From: Cytobacillus depressus
Lineage (GTDB): Bacteria; Bacillota; Bacilli; Bacillales; Cytobacillaceae
NCBI RefSeq assembly: GCF_008923245.1
Contig: NZ_WBOS01000005.1
Coordinates: forward strand, 62,001-126,000
DNA: 64,000 nucleotides
Reading direction: 5' to 3'
Shown here in pieces: positions 43,967 to 53,723 of the stretch. A program made the position numbers and the translations under genes. Below the pieces are notes generated by a model. The model ran no database searches. It saw nothing but the letters and a program-made list of their open reading frames with translations, and was not told the origin of the DNA. Positions within the stretch are counted from its first letter, which is position 1. Each line of letters starts with the position of its first letter.

Positions 43967-45130
43967 TTAAAGTGAGGCCTGATAAATCGCTTCTACATCA
44001 TAACGATTAAGCTTTTTGAAGTTGCCGAACTCGCCGTTTACCATTGCTCTATCAGTCATCAGGGCTATTTTGCTATCATCTATATGATAGTGAGCAAGTC
44101 TTGATGGAGCGCCGATGCTATTCCAGAAATCGCGAAGCTTTTCGATTCCCTCTAATCCCGCTTCCTCGTCCGACTTCCCTTTTGCCTCCACTCCAAAGAC
44201 GCGAACAGCCAGTTGCTTAAAACGATCAGGCTTTTCTTTGAGGACATGTTTCATCCAATTCGGAAAAAGAATGGCAAGCCCCCCTCCATGAGGGATATCA
44301 TACACAGCCGATACAGCATGCTCAATATTATGTGTCGCCCAGTCCCCTCTATACCCCATCGAGAGCATGCCATTTAAAGCCATCGTTCCATTATACAAAA
44401 TGGTCGCACGATGGTCGTAGTTGTCTAATTCCTTCAGCAGTTTTGGAGCTGTTTCCATAACTGTTATTAATAATGATTCACACATACGATCCTGCAAAAT
44501 GGTATTTTCCTCATGATGAAAGTAATGCTCTAATACATGAGACATAATATCAACGATACCATAAACCGTTTGGTCTTTGGGCACCGTAAAAGTATTTACT
44601 GGATCTAGAATGGAAAATTTCGGAAATGCAACTGGACTCCCCCACCCATATTTCTCATTTGTTTCCCAATTTGTAATGACCGATCCAGCGTTCATTTCGG
44701 ACCCAGTAGCAGCAAGTGTTAGTATAGTCCCAAACGGAAGTGCCTTTTTGGCCATAGTCTTCTTCGTTACTAAATCCCAGGCATCTCCCTCATATATTGC
44801 TCCTGCAGCAATCGCCTTTGTGCAGTCGATCACACTTCCTCCACCAACTGCTAATAGAAATTCAATTCCTTCTCTTTTACAAATTTCCACTCCCTCTCGC
44901 ACACTCGAAATCTTTGGATTTGGTTCTACCCCTGAAAGTTCAAAAACGCACGCATCTATTTCATTTAAAAGTTTTTTGACTTGATCATACAATCCATTTC
45001 TTTTAATGCTTCCTCCCCCATAGACAAGCAGCACTTTTTCTCCATATTGGGGTATTTCATTCTTTAATGTTTCTAATTGGCCTTTCCCAAACAATAATTT
45101 TGTAGGATTCCAATACATAAAGTTTTGCAA
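43967..45130 (-). CDS. yugJ: Iron-containing NAD(P)H-dependent butanol dehydrogenase (YugJ/YugK-like)
   Basis: 387-residue group III alcohol dehydrogenase that interconverts aldehydes and alcohols. Nucleotide-binding [19 protein letters not shown] (about 92-110) and the metal-site segments [15 protein letters not shown] and [18 protein letters not shown], with the Asp and three His ligands, are complete. The start is TTG at 45130 with GGAGGAG 6 nt upstream. In B. subtilis yugJ and yugK stand beside yugI; here the gene stands alone between the lsr island and the threonine operon. Both paralogues are close, so J against K cannot be decided. Confidence 0.85.
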   Translation of the reverse strand: MQNFMYWNPTKLLFGKGQLETLKNEIPQYGEKVLLVYGGGSIKRNGLYDQVKKLLNEIDACVFELSGVEPNPKISSVREGVEICKREGIEFLLAVGGGSVIDCTKAIAAGAIYEGDAWDLVTKKTMAKKALPFGTILTLAATGSEMNAGSVITNWETNEKYGWGSPVAFPKFSILDPVNTFTVPKDQTVYGIVDIMSHVLEHYFHHEENTILQDRMCESLLITVMETAPKLLKELDNYDHRATILYNGTMALNGMLSMGYRGDWATHNIEHAVSAVYDIPHGGGLAILFPNWMKHVLKEKPDRFKQLAVRVFGVEAKGKSDEEAGLEGIEKLRDFWNSIGAPSRLAHYHIDDSKIALMTDRAMVNGEFGNFKKLNRYDVEAIYQASL

Positions 45131-45211
45131 TGAAATCTCCTCCTTTCAATAATTATATTATCAAAAAATTAATAGATTATTTAAAAAACCCAAAATCCCC
45201 TTTTTTATTAA

Positions 45212-45256
45212 AACAAATAAGGCTCCTCCAATAACCTCGGAGGAGCCTTATTTGTT
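45212..45256 (-). terminator. Terminator of the hom-thrC-thrB operon
   Basis: 18-bp perfect stem (AACAAATAAGGCTCCTCC with its complement), 9-nt loop, followed on the minus strand by T-rich DNA; it touches the thrB stop codon. Confidence 0.92.
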
Positions 45257-46185
45257 CAAGCATAAGTCCCAATACCATTTCTAGTTTCAAAGTATACCCT
45301 GCTGCCAGCTTGATCAATCTTTAAACAACGGCAATCCATGCCTGGAAGCAGGTTAACTAACCCGTCTGCTACATCTGATCCCTTGCCTTCCTCAGCTAAA
45401 CAAAGCACTGTAGGACCTGCCCCGCTTAAGGCAACCCCGAAAGCTCCAAGGCTTATGGCATTTTCTTCAATGATAGCCATCTGGGGGACAAGCTTTTTCC
45501 GGTACGGATGATGGTATAAATCTGCTTTCATCATCTTTCCGGCTAGTGCATAATTTTTACTCAAAAGTGCAGCAATCAGGAGATTGCCGACCGCTCCCGC
45601 CTGTACTGCCTCACTAAATGAAAGACTATCTGGTAACACACTTCTTGATTCCTTCGTTAACAGCTCCTGCTTCGGGATAACAGCAATGACATCAACAGCT
45701 AATTGATGAAAGACTTCCGCACTTACATCATCCTCCATTTGACAGCCAACCACTAATCCCCCTAACAGAGAGGCGCCAGCATTATCGGGATGCCCTTCGA
45801 TTCTTGATGCTAATTCTAATTTTTCCTGCTTTGATAAATAGAGATTGCAAAGTGAATCGGCTAATTCAATTCCGGCTACAATGGCAGCTGCGCTTGAGCC
45901 TAATCCTCTTGCAAGTGGAATATCACTCTTTACTCTAATTTTACAGCCAGGTAACTGTTGCCCATATTTCTTTGCTGTTTCCATTGCAATTTGAAGAATA
46001 TAATTCGTTTCATCTGTCGGAAAAATCAATAAGTTATCTGATAACGGATTGATTTGCCAGCCCTCGGCTCTCTCAATCTCTAACGTTAGATAAACATTGA
46101 GCGCCAATCCAATCGAATCAAAACCTGGTCCTAAATTTGCTGAGCTGCCAGGTACTTTAATGATGAGCATTTCACCTTCGCTCAT
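45256..46185 (-). CDS. thrB: Homoserine kinase
   Basis: 309-residue GHMP kinase that phosphorylates homoserine for threonine synthesis. [19 protein letters not shown] (about 10-28), the ATP-loop [12 protein letters not shown] (about 90-101) and the [16 protein letters not shown]-terminal motif are present. The ATG at 46185 overlaps the thrC stop by 4 bp (ATGA); an inner ATG six codons later is possible but would leave only a 3-nt gap to its ribosome site. Last gene of hom-thrC-thrB. Confidence 0.96.
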   Translation of the reverse strand: MSEGEMLIIKVPGSSANLGPGFDSIGLALNVYLTLEIERAEGWQINPLSDNLLIFPTDETNYILQIAMETAKKYGQQLPGCKIRVKSDIPLARGLGSSAAAIVAGIELADSLCNLYLSKQEKLELASRIEGHPDNAGASLLGGLVVGCQMEDDVSAEVFHQLAVDVIAVIPKQELLTKESRSVLPDSLSFSEAVQAGAVGNLLIAALLSKNYALAGKMMKADLYHHPYRKKLVPQMAIIEENAISLGAFGVALSGAGPTVLCLAEEGKGSDVADGLVNLLPGMDCRCLKIDQAGSRVYFETRNGIGTYA

Positions 46186-47246
46186 ACATGGACAACTCCT
46201 TTAATATGCTCTGCAACCGCCTCTTCATCATTTGGCAGAACAATCGGCCTAATTGGACTGCATTCAATGGCAACATTTGGATCCTTCAGACCATTACCAG
46301 TTAATATAGCTACAACTCTTGTTTTATGAGGAATTTCTCCATTGCGAAGCTGTTTATAAATTCCAGCTAAGGAAGCACATGAAGCTGGCTCCGCAAAAAT
46401 CCCTTCTGTTGAAGCAAGTTTTCGATACATGCAAAGAATTTCCTCATCACTTACTTCATCAATTTTTCCATTTGATTCCTCTAATGCCGCATTAGCTAAA
46501 TGCCAGCTGGCAGGGTTTCCGATTCGAATGGCCGTTGCAATGGTTTCAGGATTTTCAATCACTTGATTATGAACAATTGCAGCAGACCCTTCTGCTTCGA
46601 ACCCATGCATGCGCGGAAGCCCAGTTTGTTTTGCCTCATGATATTCTTTGAATCCCTTCCAATAAGCACTAATATTGCCTGCATTGCCGACAGGAAGTGC
46701 GAGAATATCTGGAGCGTGCCCCCCAAGCTGATCACAAATTTCAAAAGCCCCTGTCTTTTGCCCCTCAAGGCGGTATGGGTTCACAGAGTTTACGAGAGTA
46801 ATAGGTTCTGTTTCACTGATTTTCCTTACCATCGCCAATGCGTCGTCAAAGTTTCCTTCAATAGAAATAATCTCCGCTCCATACATAACAGCTTGAGCAA
46901 GCTTACCCATCGCGATTTTCCCTTCTGGAATAACAACGATGCATCGAAGTCCTGCTCTTGCTGCATAAGCAGCAGCAGCTGCAGATGTGTTCCCTGTTGA
47001 TGCACAAATAACCGTTTCGCTGCCCTCTTCCTTCGCCTTTGCTACCGCCATGACCATGCCGCGGTCTTTGAATGAGCCTGTCGGGTTCGTTCCTTCTGTT
47101 TTGACATAAAGGTCAATTCCCCACTCATCTGAGAGTTTATTCAGCCGAATTAATGGTGTGTTTCCTTCATTTAATGAAAGCATAGGTGTATGTTCATTGA
47201 TCGGTAAATAATCTTTATATGCTTTTAATAGTCCTTCCCATCTCAT
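46182..47246 (-). CDS. thrC: Threonine synthase
   Basis: 354-residue PLP enzyme converting O-phosphohomoserine to threonine and phosphate. [10 protein letters not shown] (about 27-36), the PLP lysine in [11 protein letters not shown] (about 55-65), [18 protein letters not shown] and the phosphate cup [15 protein letters not shown] are conserved. The ATG at 47246 overlaps the hom stop by 4 bp. It belongs to the short fold type II threonine synthases, as in B. subtilis (352 residues). Confidence 0.96.
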   Translation of the reverse strand: MRWEGLLKAYKDYLPINEHTPMLSLNEGNTPLIRLNKLSDEWGIDLYVKTEGTNPTGSFKDRGMVMAVAKAKEEGSETVICASTGNTSAAAAAYAARAGLRCIVVIPEGKIAMGKLAQAVMYGAEIISIEGNFDDALAMVRKISETEPITLVNSVNPYRLEGQKTGAFEICDQLGGHAPDILALPVGNAGNISAYWKGFKEYHEAKQTGLPRMHGFEAEGSAAIVHNQVIENPETIATAIRIGNPASWHLANAALEESNGKIDEVSDEEILCMYRKLASTEGIFAEPASCASLAGIYKQLRNGEIPHKTRVVAILTGNGLKDPNVAIECSPIRPIVLPNDEEAVAEHIKGVVHV

Positions 47247-48541
47247 GCTGATGCGCTCCCTTCTACGCGGTACGAACTTTCAATTGTTTGAACTGCCTGC
47301 AAATCTCGTAATTTTACTAAAATATCTTCATAATCCTGTTGTGATGCCTGATGTGTAACAAGGACAATTTCAGCCAGGTCCTTATTCTTCAGCGGCATTT
47401 GGAGAATTTTTTCGAAGCTGACATGATGCTCAGAGAAGACCGAAGTAATATTAGCAAAAACGCCGACTTCATCTTTTACATGTAATCGTAAGAAATACTT
47501 CGAGAAGATTTCATCTGCAGCCTTCAGCTGTTTCTTGAATTGCGGAGCGACTGCGCTTTTTCCTGTTACGCCTAAGCGCATATTTTTCATGACGGCAACT
47601 AAGTCGGAAACGACTGCTGTTGCTGTTGGCAAGCTTCCTGCACCCGGTCCGTAAAACATCGTTTCGCCCACCGCTTCCCCGTATACATAAACAGCATTAA
47701 ATTCATCATGAACAGCAGCTAGCGGATGTGTGTCAGTTAATAATGTCGGCTGTACACTGACAGAAACCTTATCGCCTTCTCTTTCAGCTACTCCGATTAG
47801 CTTCATTGTGTACCCAAGCTGTCGGCCGTATTGAAGGTCCTCTTCTGTCACACGAGTAATTCCTTCCGCCTTCACGTCATCTAAATCAATTTTCATGGAA
47901 AAACCAAGTGTAGCAAGGATCGCCATTTTTCTCGCTGCATCCAGTCCTTCTACATCTGATGTCGGATCAGCCTCTGCATAGCCAAGAGCTTGTGCTTCCC
48001 TTAACACATCCTCATAGGCACTGCCATTTTTGTTCATTTTCGTTAAAATAAAATTCGTTGTCCCATTAACAATTCCCATCATTTTTGTAATTCTATCTGA
48101 CGCCAACCCGTCTGAAAGACTTCTTAAAAGAGGAATCCCACCCCCGACACTTGCCTCATAAAAAAGATCACAATCATGCTCTGATGCAAGAGTTAACAGC
48201 TCTGAGCCATGAACTGCCATTAAATCTTTGTTAGCCGTGACAACATGTTTGCGGTTTTTTAAAGCCTTGATGATGTAATTCTTCGTTTCGTCAATTCCGC
48301 CCATCACTTCGATAACAACATCAATATCAGGATCATTAATAATTTCTTCTGGATCTGTCGTTAATTTTTTCGCATCCAATTCTACTGATCTAGCTTTATT
48401 TAAATCTTTCACAAGAATTTTTTTCACTTTAACAGGACAGCCAATTTGGTGAATAAGCTTATCCTGATGGTTCTCAATAATAGTCACAACACCTGTACCA
48501 ACCGTTCCTAATCCTAATAAGCCAATTGAGATTGCTTCCAT
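47243..48541 (-). CDS. hom: Homoserine dehydrogenase
   Basis: 432-residue NAD(P)H-dependent reductase of aspartate semialdehyde to homoserine. N-terminal fold [14 protein letters not shown] (6-19), [12 protein letters not shown], the catalytic part [14 protein letters not shown] with [16 protein letters not shown], and a C-terminal ACT domain (about 350-425, [19 protein letters not shown]) for feedback control by threonine. First gene of hom-thrC-thrB. The ATG at 48541 has AGGAGAGGGG upstream. Confidence 0.96.
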   Translation of the reverse strand: MEAISIGLLGLGTVGTGVVTIIENHQDKLIHQIGCPVKVKKILVKDLNKARSVELDAKKLTTDPEEIINDPDIDVVIEVMGGIDETKNYIIKALKNRKHVVTANKDLMAVHGSELLTLASEHDCDLFYEASVGGGIPLLRSLSDGLASDRITKMMGIVNGTTNFILTKMNKNGSAYEDVLREAQALGYAEADPTSDVEGLDAARKMAILATLGFSMKIDLDDVKAEGITRVTEEDLQYGRQLGYTMKLIGVAEREGDKVSVSVQPTLLTDTHPLAAVHDEFNAVYVYGEAVGETMFYGPGAGSLPTATAVVSDLVAVMKNMRLGVTGKSAVAPQFKKQLKAADEIFSKYFLRLHVKDEVGVFANITSVFSEHHVSFEKILQMPLKNKDLAEIVLVTHQASQQDYEDILVKLRDLQAVQTIESSYRVEGSASA

Positions 48542-48717
48542 TTTTATTCCCCTCTCCTATTGTTCACCCTATGCGTACATATGTATTTGTATAGTAGACA
48601 TTATAGTGCTAATTTCTGTATTTTACAATAGTTATTTTCAGACTAATTTGTTTGTAACCGCTTACCATTAAGTGTATACGGCTATTTTTTTCATTTATTT
48701 TGAACATCACACAAAAA

Positions 48718-48762
48718 TCCTATTAGATACGATTCATATATTTGAATCGTGCCCAATAGGAC
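48718..48762 (-). terminator. Terminator of yutH
   Basis: Long hairpin: TCCTATT with AATAGGA outside and ACGATTCA with TGAATCGT inside, followed on the minus strand by ATTTTTG. Confidence 0.8.
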
Positions 48763-48787
48763 ATTTCGGTAATAAATATGGATGTGG

Positions 48788-49792
48788 CTATTTTTTCAGC
48801 CATCCGATTTGGGGAATTCTCATTTTTTGTACAGGCACCTCGGCAAATTCATAAAAGCTGCCTAAAAATCGTTCATGATCAGCAGATTGCTGTAGAAGCT
48901 TTTGCAATCTCTCTTCAAGCACTTGCTTTTCTTGTTCTGAGCTTGATCCGTAATAGGTCTCAATACAATAAAAATAATGAAGCGGAAACAAAATGCGGGC
49001 AAAATAAAGTCTCCAGGAGAAAGAAGTTAGTGGAACAATGCTCTGATAATCGCGAATAAACTGGCGAAGCTCTGGTTCATACGTTTTAATGTTGCGGTAA
49101 TATTTCTCCCGCGTCCATTCTGCTAAATCCCGTGAAGAATGATCAAATATCCAATCAAATGGGTTTTTCATATAATAAGAATTTATCCAAGTATCAGCAG
49201 AAAAACGAATATGGCATATTGTTCCGCTATCTGTTATCCCTGGATGATCATCCACTTCGGTATCAACGATATATTGGATGGCATTTTCAGCAATCCCTCG
49301 ATAATAAGGGAAGGATTCCAAGAACAGGCGATCAAATTCAGATTCTGGCGGGATAAATAGCATTTCGTTCCACACTTTTTCCATTTGATCCAATCTTGTT
49401 TCCCATAGTGTTTTCCATTGGCCAATTCTGCTAATCTTATTTACTGAAAAGGATACCGATCGCCCTCGATAATGAAACTTTGCCAGCTTCCTGCCAAACC
49501 GTATTAATTTACGATTTTGCATTTGCCTATTCTTAAGGACGCTATACCTGGCATTTTCCCATTCACTAAAAGTTTTCCCTTCCTTTGTTTTTATAAAAGT
49601 ACTGCAATATTTTTCGCCATGCTTAACGATATGCTCTGTTAGCATCTCTAATTCTGTAAGCTCGTCTTCAGTCATTCCACCGATAGGAACAATCAAGTAT
49701 ATTTGTCCTTCCTTCCTGCATGCTTGGTATTTTCCAATTTTGATTTCTTCATCAGCCTGCAGCCCGTAATGTGTTCTTAACAGCTTTAACAT
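48788..49792 (-). CDS. yutH: Spore coat-associated protein YutH (CotS-related)
   Basis: 334-residue protein of the CotS/YutH family, distant relatives of aminoglycoside-phosphotransferase kinases. The start LKLLRTHYGLQADEEIKIGKY and the kinase-like C-lobe GTICHIRFSADTWI and NPFDWIFDHSSRDLAEWTRE are visible. The usual HGD catalytic triplet is not evident, so it is probably a structural or inactive kinase-like protein. The ATG at 49792 has GGGAGG upstream; the open frame extends further into repeat A6, but that extension has no ribosome site. Confidence 0.82.
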   Translation of the reverse strand: MLKLLRTHYGLQADEEIKIGKYQACRKEGQIYLIVPIGGMTEDELTELEMLTEHIVKHGEKYCSTFIKTKEGKTFSEWENARYSVLKNRQMQNRKLIRFGRKLAKFHYRGRSVSFSVNKISRIGQWKTLWETRLDQMEKVWNEMLFIPPESEFDRLFLESFPYYRGIAENAIQYIVDTEVDDHPGITDSGTICHIRFSADTWINSYYMKNPFDWIFDHSSRDLAEWTREKYYRNIKTYEPELRQFIRDYQSIVPLTSFSWRLYFARILFPLHYFYCIETYYGSSSEQEKQVLEERLQKLLQQSADHERFLGSFYEFAEVPVQKMRIPQIGWLKK

Positions 49793-49810
49793 ACCGTGCC
49801 TCCCTAAATA

Positions 49811-50100
49811 GAAAAGTGGAAGCGCCTTCGGAACAATCAAAGGACAATTGTTCCTGCGATGATTAATCACAGAAGTTTTCCTTTGTGGTCACCCCCGACA
49901 AGCATAAGACAGGCCGGCGAGAAGTTGGTCTTTACCTTCTTGCCGGAATGGCTTATGACCTCGAGGTCGACAAAAACGCGACGTCCTTCCAAAAGCTTCA
50001 CTTTTGGTCGTGCGATGAATCGCTGACGAAGTCTTCCTTGTCCTGCCGCATTGTCGACACTAGTACGTCCTTTACGTCGGGGTAGGCGCTGGAACTAGAC
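49811..50100 (+). repeat. Family A dispersed repeat, copy A6 (hairpin form)
   Basis: About 290 bp. Left end AGTGGAAGCGCC, long hairpin closed by CATAAG (49903) and CTTATG (49952) with the inner stem CCGGCGAGAAG/CTTCTTGCCGG, palindrome GACCTCGAGGTC, CAAAAG/CTTTTG hairpin, right end GCGCTGGAACTAGAC. It lies in front of yutH and yutG, which diverge. The stretch from 50101 to 50295 is plain AT-rich DNA upstream of yutG. Confidence 0.85.
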
Positions 50101-50295
50101 ATTTAAAAATCCATTCCATTAATCGGTCTTCTTACGAAAATATATGAATTGAAAGGGGAAAACTTGTGCTTTTCTTGCATAAGTCAGTACTTAAAGGAAA
50201 AAATGAGACAGATGTCAACAATATGGCTGCAATGGAATATTTTATTAAAATAGGTTATATATATAGGTAAACTAACGAGGAAATAGGTGGAGCCG

Positions 50296-50796
50296 ATGAA
50301 TGAAGAAAAACGTGTAGACTTGACTGAGCAAACAGCGCGAAAATGGCTGCAGGAACGTGGAGTAGAAATTAAAGATATTGCAGAATTAGTATATTTTCTC
50401 CAAGAGAAATATCATCCTAATTTAAAAATAGAAGAATGTATTGCCAATGTGGAGCGCGTTCTGTCCAAAAGGGAAGTACAAAATGCTATCTTAACAGGAA
50501 TTCAGCTCGATATACTTGCCGAAAAGAAAATGCTTTCCGAGCCACTGCAGCATGTGATCGAAATTGATGAAGGCCTATATGGCGTGGACGAGGTATTAGC
50601 ATTATCCATTGTGAATGTGTACGGTTCCATTGGATTTACAAACTTTGGCTATATCGATAAGTTAAAGCCGGGAATTTTGAAAGACTTAAATGATAAATCT
50701 TCAGGGAAAGTGCATACCTTTTTAGATGATATTGTTGGAGCGATTGCCGCAGCCGCTTCAAGCCGCTTGGCACATAGGGCAAATGGGGTGAAGTGA
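50296..50796 (+). CDS. yutG: YutG, phosphatidylglycerophosphatase A (PgpA) family
   Basis: 166-residue PgpA-type protein. Conserved segments are RKWLQERGVEIKDIAELVYF at the start, REVQNAILTGIQLD, DEGLYGVDEVLALSIVNVYGSIG and HTFLDDIVGAIAAA with acidic residues for metal binding. The membrane helices of enterobacterial PgpA are not obvious here, as in other YutG proteins, so the lipid phosphatase role is less certain. The ATG at 50296 has AGGTGG upstream; a GTG three codons earlier overlaps that site. Confidence 0.85.
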   Translation: MNEEKRVDLTEQTARKWLQERGVEIKDIAELVYFLQEKYHPNLKIEECIANVERVLSKREVQNAILTGIQLDILAEKKMLSEPLQHVIEIDEGLYGVDEVLALSIVNVYGSIGFTNFGYIDKLKPGILKDLNDKSSGKVHTFLDDIVGAIAAAASSRLAHRANGVK

Positions 50797-50803
50797 TTAG
50801 AAA

Positions 50804-50841
50804 TGCGAAAGCGCCTTTAAGGGCAGGCGCTAAAGCTAGAC
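50804..50841 (+). repeat. Family A repeat, minimal form A7
   Basis: Only the two ends are left: AGCGCC and GGCGCT separated by 10 nt, then AAAGCTAGAC. The ends are exact inverted repeats, showing that the outer part of the element itself forms a stem. Confidence 0.7.
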
Positions 50842-50843
50842 AT

Positions 50844-50877
50844 TAAAAGGGTGGGGAAAAAACTTCTCCACCCTTTA
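50844..50877. terminator. Bidirectional terminator between yutG and yutF
   Basis: TAAAAGGGTGGGG pairs with CTCCACCCTTTAA with one mismatch; T and A runs on both sides. Confidence 0.82.
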
Positions 50878-50884
50878 ACTTTTA

Positions 50885-51649
50885 TTAGAAACCCCAATCC
50901 TTAAGGGAATCAACTACATAAGTTGGCTTTTTTTCATACTTTGTAAGCAATTCCTTCGTCGTTACTCCAGTATGAACGAGCAATGTATCCAACCCAGCAT
51001 TCATTCCAGCTAGGATATCGGTGTCATAATTATCCCCTACCATTAAGGTCTCTTCCTTCTTTGTCCCAAGCACTTGAAGAGCTTGTTCCATAATGATCGA
51101 TTCTGGCTTACCGATAAAGATAGGTTTTGTTTGCGTAGATACTGAAATAACCGATGTTAATGAACCGTTTCCAGGCAGCAGACCTCTTTCAGTTGGAATA
51201 GCAATATCCCCGTTTGTTGAAATAAATGTAGCCCCGTTTCTTACCGCTAAACAGGCGACCGTCAGCTTTTCGTAACTAATAGAACGATCAATCCCAACGA
51301 CAACATAATCTGCCGCATCTTCCGTAAATGTAAATCCTTTTTCTCGGAGAGCGTTTCTAATACCTTCTTCTCCTATAACATATACAGAGGCATCCTTGTT
51401 TTGTTCATAAATGTAATTGGCTGTTGCTATACTGGTAGTAAAAACTTGTTCCTCATTGGCAGAGATATTAAATTGGCGTAACTTCTCTGCCACTTGGGCA
51501 GGAGTTCTTGAGGAATTATTCGTCACAAATAGATAAGGAATATCCCGCTCACGCAGCTGATCTATAAAATCTGCCGCTTCTTCAATCAATTCCGTTCCCC
51601 TATACATTGTACCGTCCAAGTCAATTAGATACCCTTGATATTTATTCAT
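50885..51649 (-). CDS. yutF: HAD-superfamily phosphatase YutF (NagD-like)
   Basis: 254-residue class IIA HAD hydrolase. Motif I is LIDLDGTMYRG (nucleophile Asp at about 9), motif II FVTNNSSRT, motif III with Lys in IFIGKPES and motif IV MVGDNYDTDILAG. Substrates of this group are sugar phosphates and nucleotides; the one of YutF is not established. The ATG at 51649 has AGGTGATT upstream, the same region where yutE ends 9 bp away, so yutE and yutF are cotranscribed. Confidence 0.92.
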   Translation of the reverse strand: MNKYQGYLIDLDGTMYRGTELIEEAADFIDQLRERDIPYLFVTNNSSRTPAQVAEKLRQFNISANEEQVFTTSIATANYIYEQNKDASVYVIGEEGIRNALREKGFTFTEDAADYVVVGIDRSISYEKLTVACLAVRNGATFISTNGDIAIPTERGLLPGNGSLTSVISVSTQTKPIFIGKPESIIMEQALQVLGTKKEETLMVGDNYDTDILAGMNAGLDTLLVHTGVTTKELLTKYEKKPTYVVDSLKDWGF

Positions 51650-51657
51650 GAAATCAC

Positions 51658-52095
51658 CTAATTCCTAAACGCTGATACCGGACCTAGTTCGTCCTGCAAA
51701 TAAGCCCTTACCTTTTCTGGGAATTGCTGCATCACAGATAAATGTTTGCGAAATTCAGCTTGAACTTCATCATGGTTTACTTCAGTATAGTTTTGAACAA
51801 GCATTTTTCGGTATTGAATAAGGATTTTACAGCTATTTGTTAACTCATCATGAATAACCTTTTCATCATCTAAAATGTCAACAATATCATCATAGCTGCC
51901 TGGGTCTCGCATAATAAATCCATCAATCATCGCATTCCCAACATCTAAAATAGACTCAATGATCAAGTGACATACCCGTTCCAAAGCGGCTTTTTCTATT
52001 GATGTATATACGTCCTTTAATTCTTCAAAAAGTGAATATTGCTTCTCTAAAAACAGAAGAGTTGTTTCAATTTTTTCACGATCCACAAAATACAT
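51658..52095 (-). CDS. yutE: YutE, DUF86/HepT-like helical protein
   Basis: 145-residue all-helical protein of the DUF86 family, which includes the HepT ribonuclease toxins. The toxin motif RX4HXY is here RKMLVQNY: the Arg and Tyr remain, but Asn replaces His. No MntA-type nucleotidyltransferase partner lies beside it. A toxin role is therefore unlikely and function is unknown. The ATG at 52095 has AAAGGTG upstream; it precedes yutF by 9 bp. Confidence 0.82.
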   Translation of the reverse strand: MYFVDREKIETTLLFLEKQYSLFEELKDVYTSIEKAALERVCHLIIESILDVGNAMIDGFIMRDPGSYDDIVDILDDEKVIHDELTNSCKILIQYRKMLVQNYTEVNHDEVQAEFRKHLSVMQQFPEKVRAYLQDELGPVSAFRN

Positions 52096-52123
52096 TTATC
52101 TTCACCTTTCTTCTATTAATGTG

Positions 52124-52389
52124 GTTCAAAAAGGAGGACAAAAAGAGCCGAGAAGTTCGAGGAAGCGCAGTCTACGAGCACCGGAGCGCTAGCTGGCCGC
52201 TTCGGAGCATTCTCCTCGCACGAAGAAAAAGCGCACTTCTTTTTCGAGGATATGCTTTTAATACGTGAGGAGCGTAGCAGCAAGCTAACGAAGAAATTCG
52301 ACAGCTTTTTGAATAATCTTCTCGAATAGACATCGCACGAAGAAAAAGTGCTTTTCTTTTTCGAGGAATTTTTCCCGGACTTTTTGAAC
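52124..52389. repeat. Family B element with terminal inverted repeats, copy B2
   Basis: 266 bp bounded by the same 10-bp inverted repeats as B1 (GTTCAAAAAG and CTTTTTGAAC). Relative to B1 the middle holds about 110 bp more, and the CACGAAGAAAAAG segment occurs twice, as if an internal part had been duplicated. It ends 8 bp before the stop of the next minus-strand gene. Confidence 0.8.
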
Positions 52390-52397
52390 AACCTCTA

Positions 52398-53702
52398 TTA
52401 CGATAGCTTTAGACCTCTGCAGAGATAGTCTGGCCGTGCATAGTAATAGCCTTGAGCTAAATCCACTTTATTTCTGGAAAGGACTGAAGCTTCTTCTTTA
52501 TTTTCGATTCCTTCGGCTACAACTAAAGAACCGGCTTCCCTCGCAATGATCAGCATGCCTTTTAACATCGATTCTTTAACGGAATTTTTATCAATATCCT
52601 GAATTACAGACCGATCAATCTTTATTATATCTGGCATAATTTCGCTGATAGAATGAAGGCTTGCATATCCGGCTCCAGTGTCATCGATAGCCACCCGAAA
52701 GCCCATTATTCTAAGTACCTTTATATTGTATAGAAAGTTCTCCATCCCTTCAATCGAATCCCTTTCTGTAATTTCAAGAGTGATTTGACGCGGAGAAATA
52801 TTTTTATGCTTAGCAAGCATTTTTCTTAAATCACGGATAAAACGCTCATGTCCTAAAGTAATCGGTGTAAAATTGATAAAGATGTCCTGTTTACAGCCTG
52901 TTTTGTGAATCTGCTCAAGTGTTTTCTCAAAAACAATGAGCTCAAGTTCATAAAGCATTCCCGTTTGTCTTGCAACTGAGAAAAGATGCAATGGACTTTC
53001 TAAAATAGACCCCTTCGGACCGCGGGTAAGCATCTCCCATGCTTTTACCTTCCCTGTCGCGATATCAATGATCGGCTGGGAAAGAAGATAAATATCCTTT
53101 TGTGAAACAATTTTACTGACCAAAAATAGCATTTCATTATACTTTGACTGGACCTTTTTCTCCGCCATTGATAGTGCATGCTGATTCGCTTTCAAAATTG
53201 CTTCTTGAATGGTATAATGCCTTTTTTCTATAAACATATAACCTGTTTCGAACAAAGGCCGTGCAAGAGGGATGAGGTCATAAAGTTTTTTTTCTGCAAG
53301 TCTTAATATTTTTTTCATTTTTTTATCAATTTCAGTTACAGAATGATTATCATGGTTTACTTTCATCAAAAGAGTCAGCCCATCACTCGAATAATCATGG
53401 AGTGAGATGATTTCATCTTTCCCTAATTCTTCACTAATGACTTCCTTGAAGACAATCTTAAGTAATTGAATAAAATGAATATATCCTTGCTCACCAAGCT
53501 GTTCAGGCAATTCTCGCAGATTTTTTATATTAAACACAATAACCGCTACTTCAAAGCCCTCTTCAAATGCCTTTCGAACGGCAGATGTTATTGGATCGCG
53601 AATAATAAATTGTGGCGGATAAAATTGTAGCTTATCCGCGGGAGAGAAAATCTTAATCCACTCTTTCAAATTTGTGAATTTTTTTTTATAAGGGCGGTCC
53701 AT
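52398..53702 (-). CDS. EAL-domain c-di-GMP phosphodiesterase with degenerate GGDEF-like N-terminus
   Basis: 434-residue cytosolic protein without membrane helices. The C-terminal EAL domain (about 190-430) keeps the catalytic set: AWEMLTRG (EML instead of EAL), FINFTP with Asn, LEITERD, AIDDTGAGYASL (DDTGAG for DDFGTG), DIIKIDRS and VAEGIEN. Active hydrolysis of c-di-GMP is therefore likely. The N-terminal part (about 30-160) has a GGDEF-like secondary structure pattern (EVAVIVFNIKNLREL) but no GGDEF signature. The ATG at 53702 has AGAGGA 9 nt upstream. It sits between yutE and the DUF3055 gene. Confidence 0.88.
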   Translation of the reverse strand: MDRPYKKKFTNLKEWIKIFSPADKLQFYPPQFIIRDPITSAVRKAFEEGFEVAVIVFNIKNLRELPEQLGEQGYIHFIQLLKIVFKEVISEELGKDEIISLHDYSSDGLTLLMKVNHDNHSVTEIDKKMKKILRLAEKKLYDLIPLARPLFETGYMFIEKRHYTIQEAILKANQHALSMAEKKVQSKYNEMLFLVSKIVSQKDIYLLSQPIIDIATGKVKAWEMLTRGPKGSILESPLHLFSVARQTGMLYELELIVFEKTLEQIHKTGCKQDIFINFTPITLGHERFIRDLRKMLAKHKNISPRQITLEITERDSIEGMENFLYNIKVLRIMGFRVAIDDTGAGYASLHSISEIMPDIIKIDRSVIQDIDKNSVKESMLKGMLIIAREAGSLVVAEGIENKEEASVLSRNKVDLAQGYYYARPDYLCRGLKLS

Positions 53703-53723
53703 TGTTTCAGTCCTCTCGATGCT

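Noticed and set aside
49793-49870. N-terminal extension of YutH into repeat A6
   Set aside because: The extended frame starts in the repeat without a ribosome site, while a good site stands 6-10 nt before the ATG at 49792.
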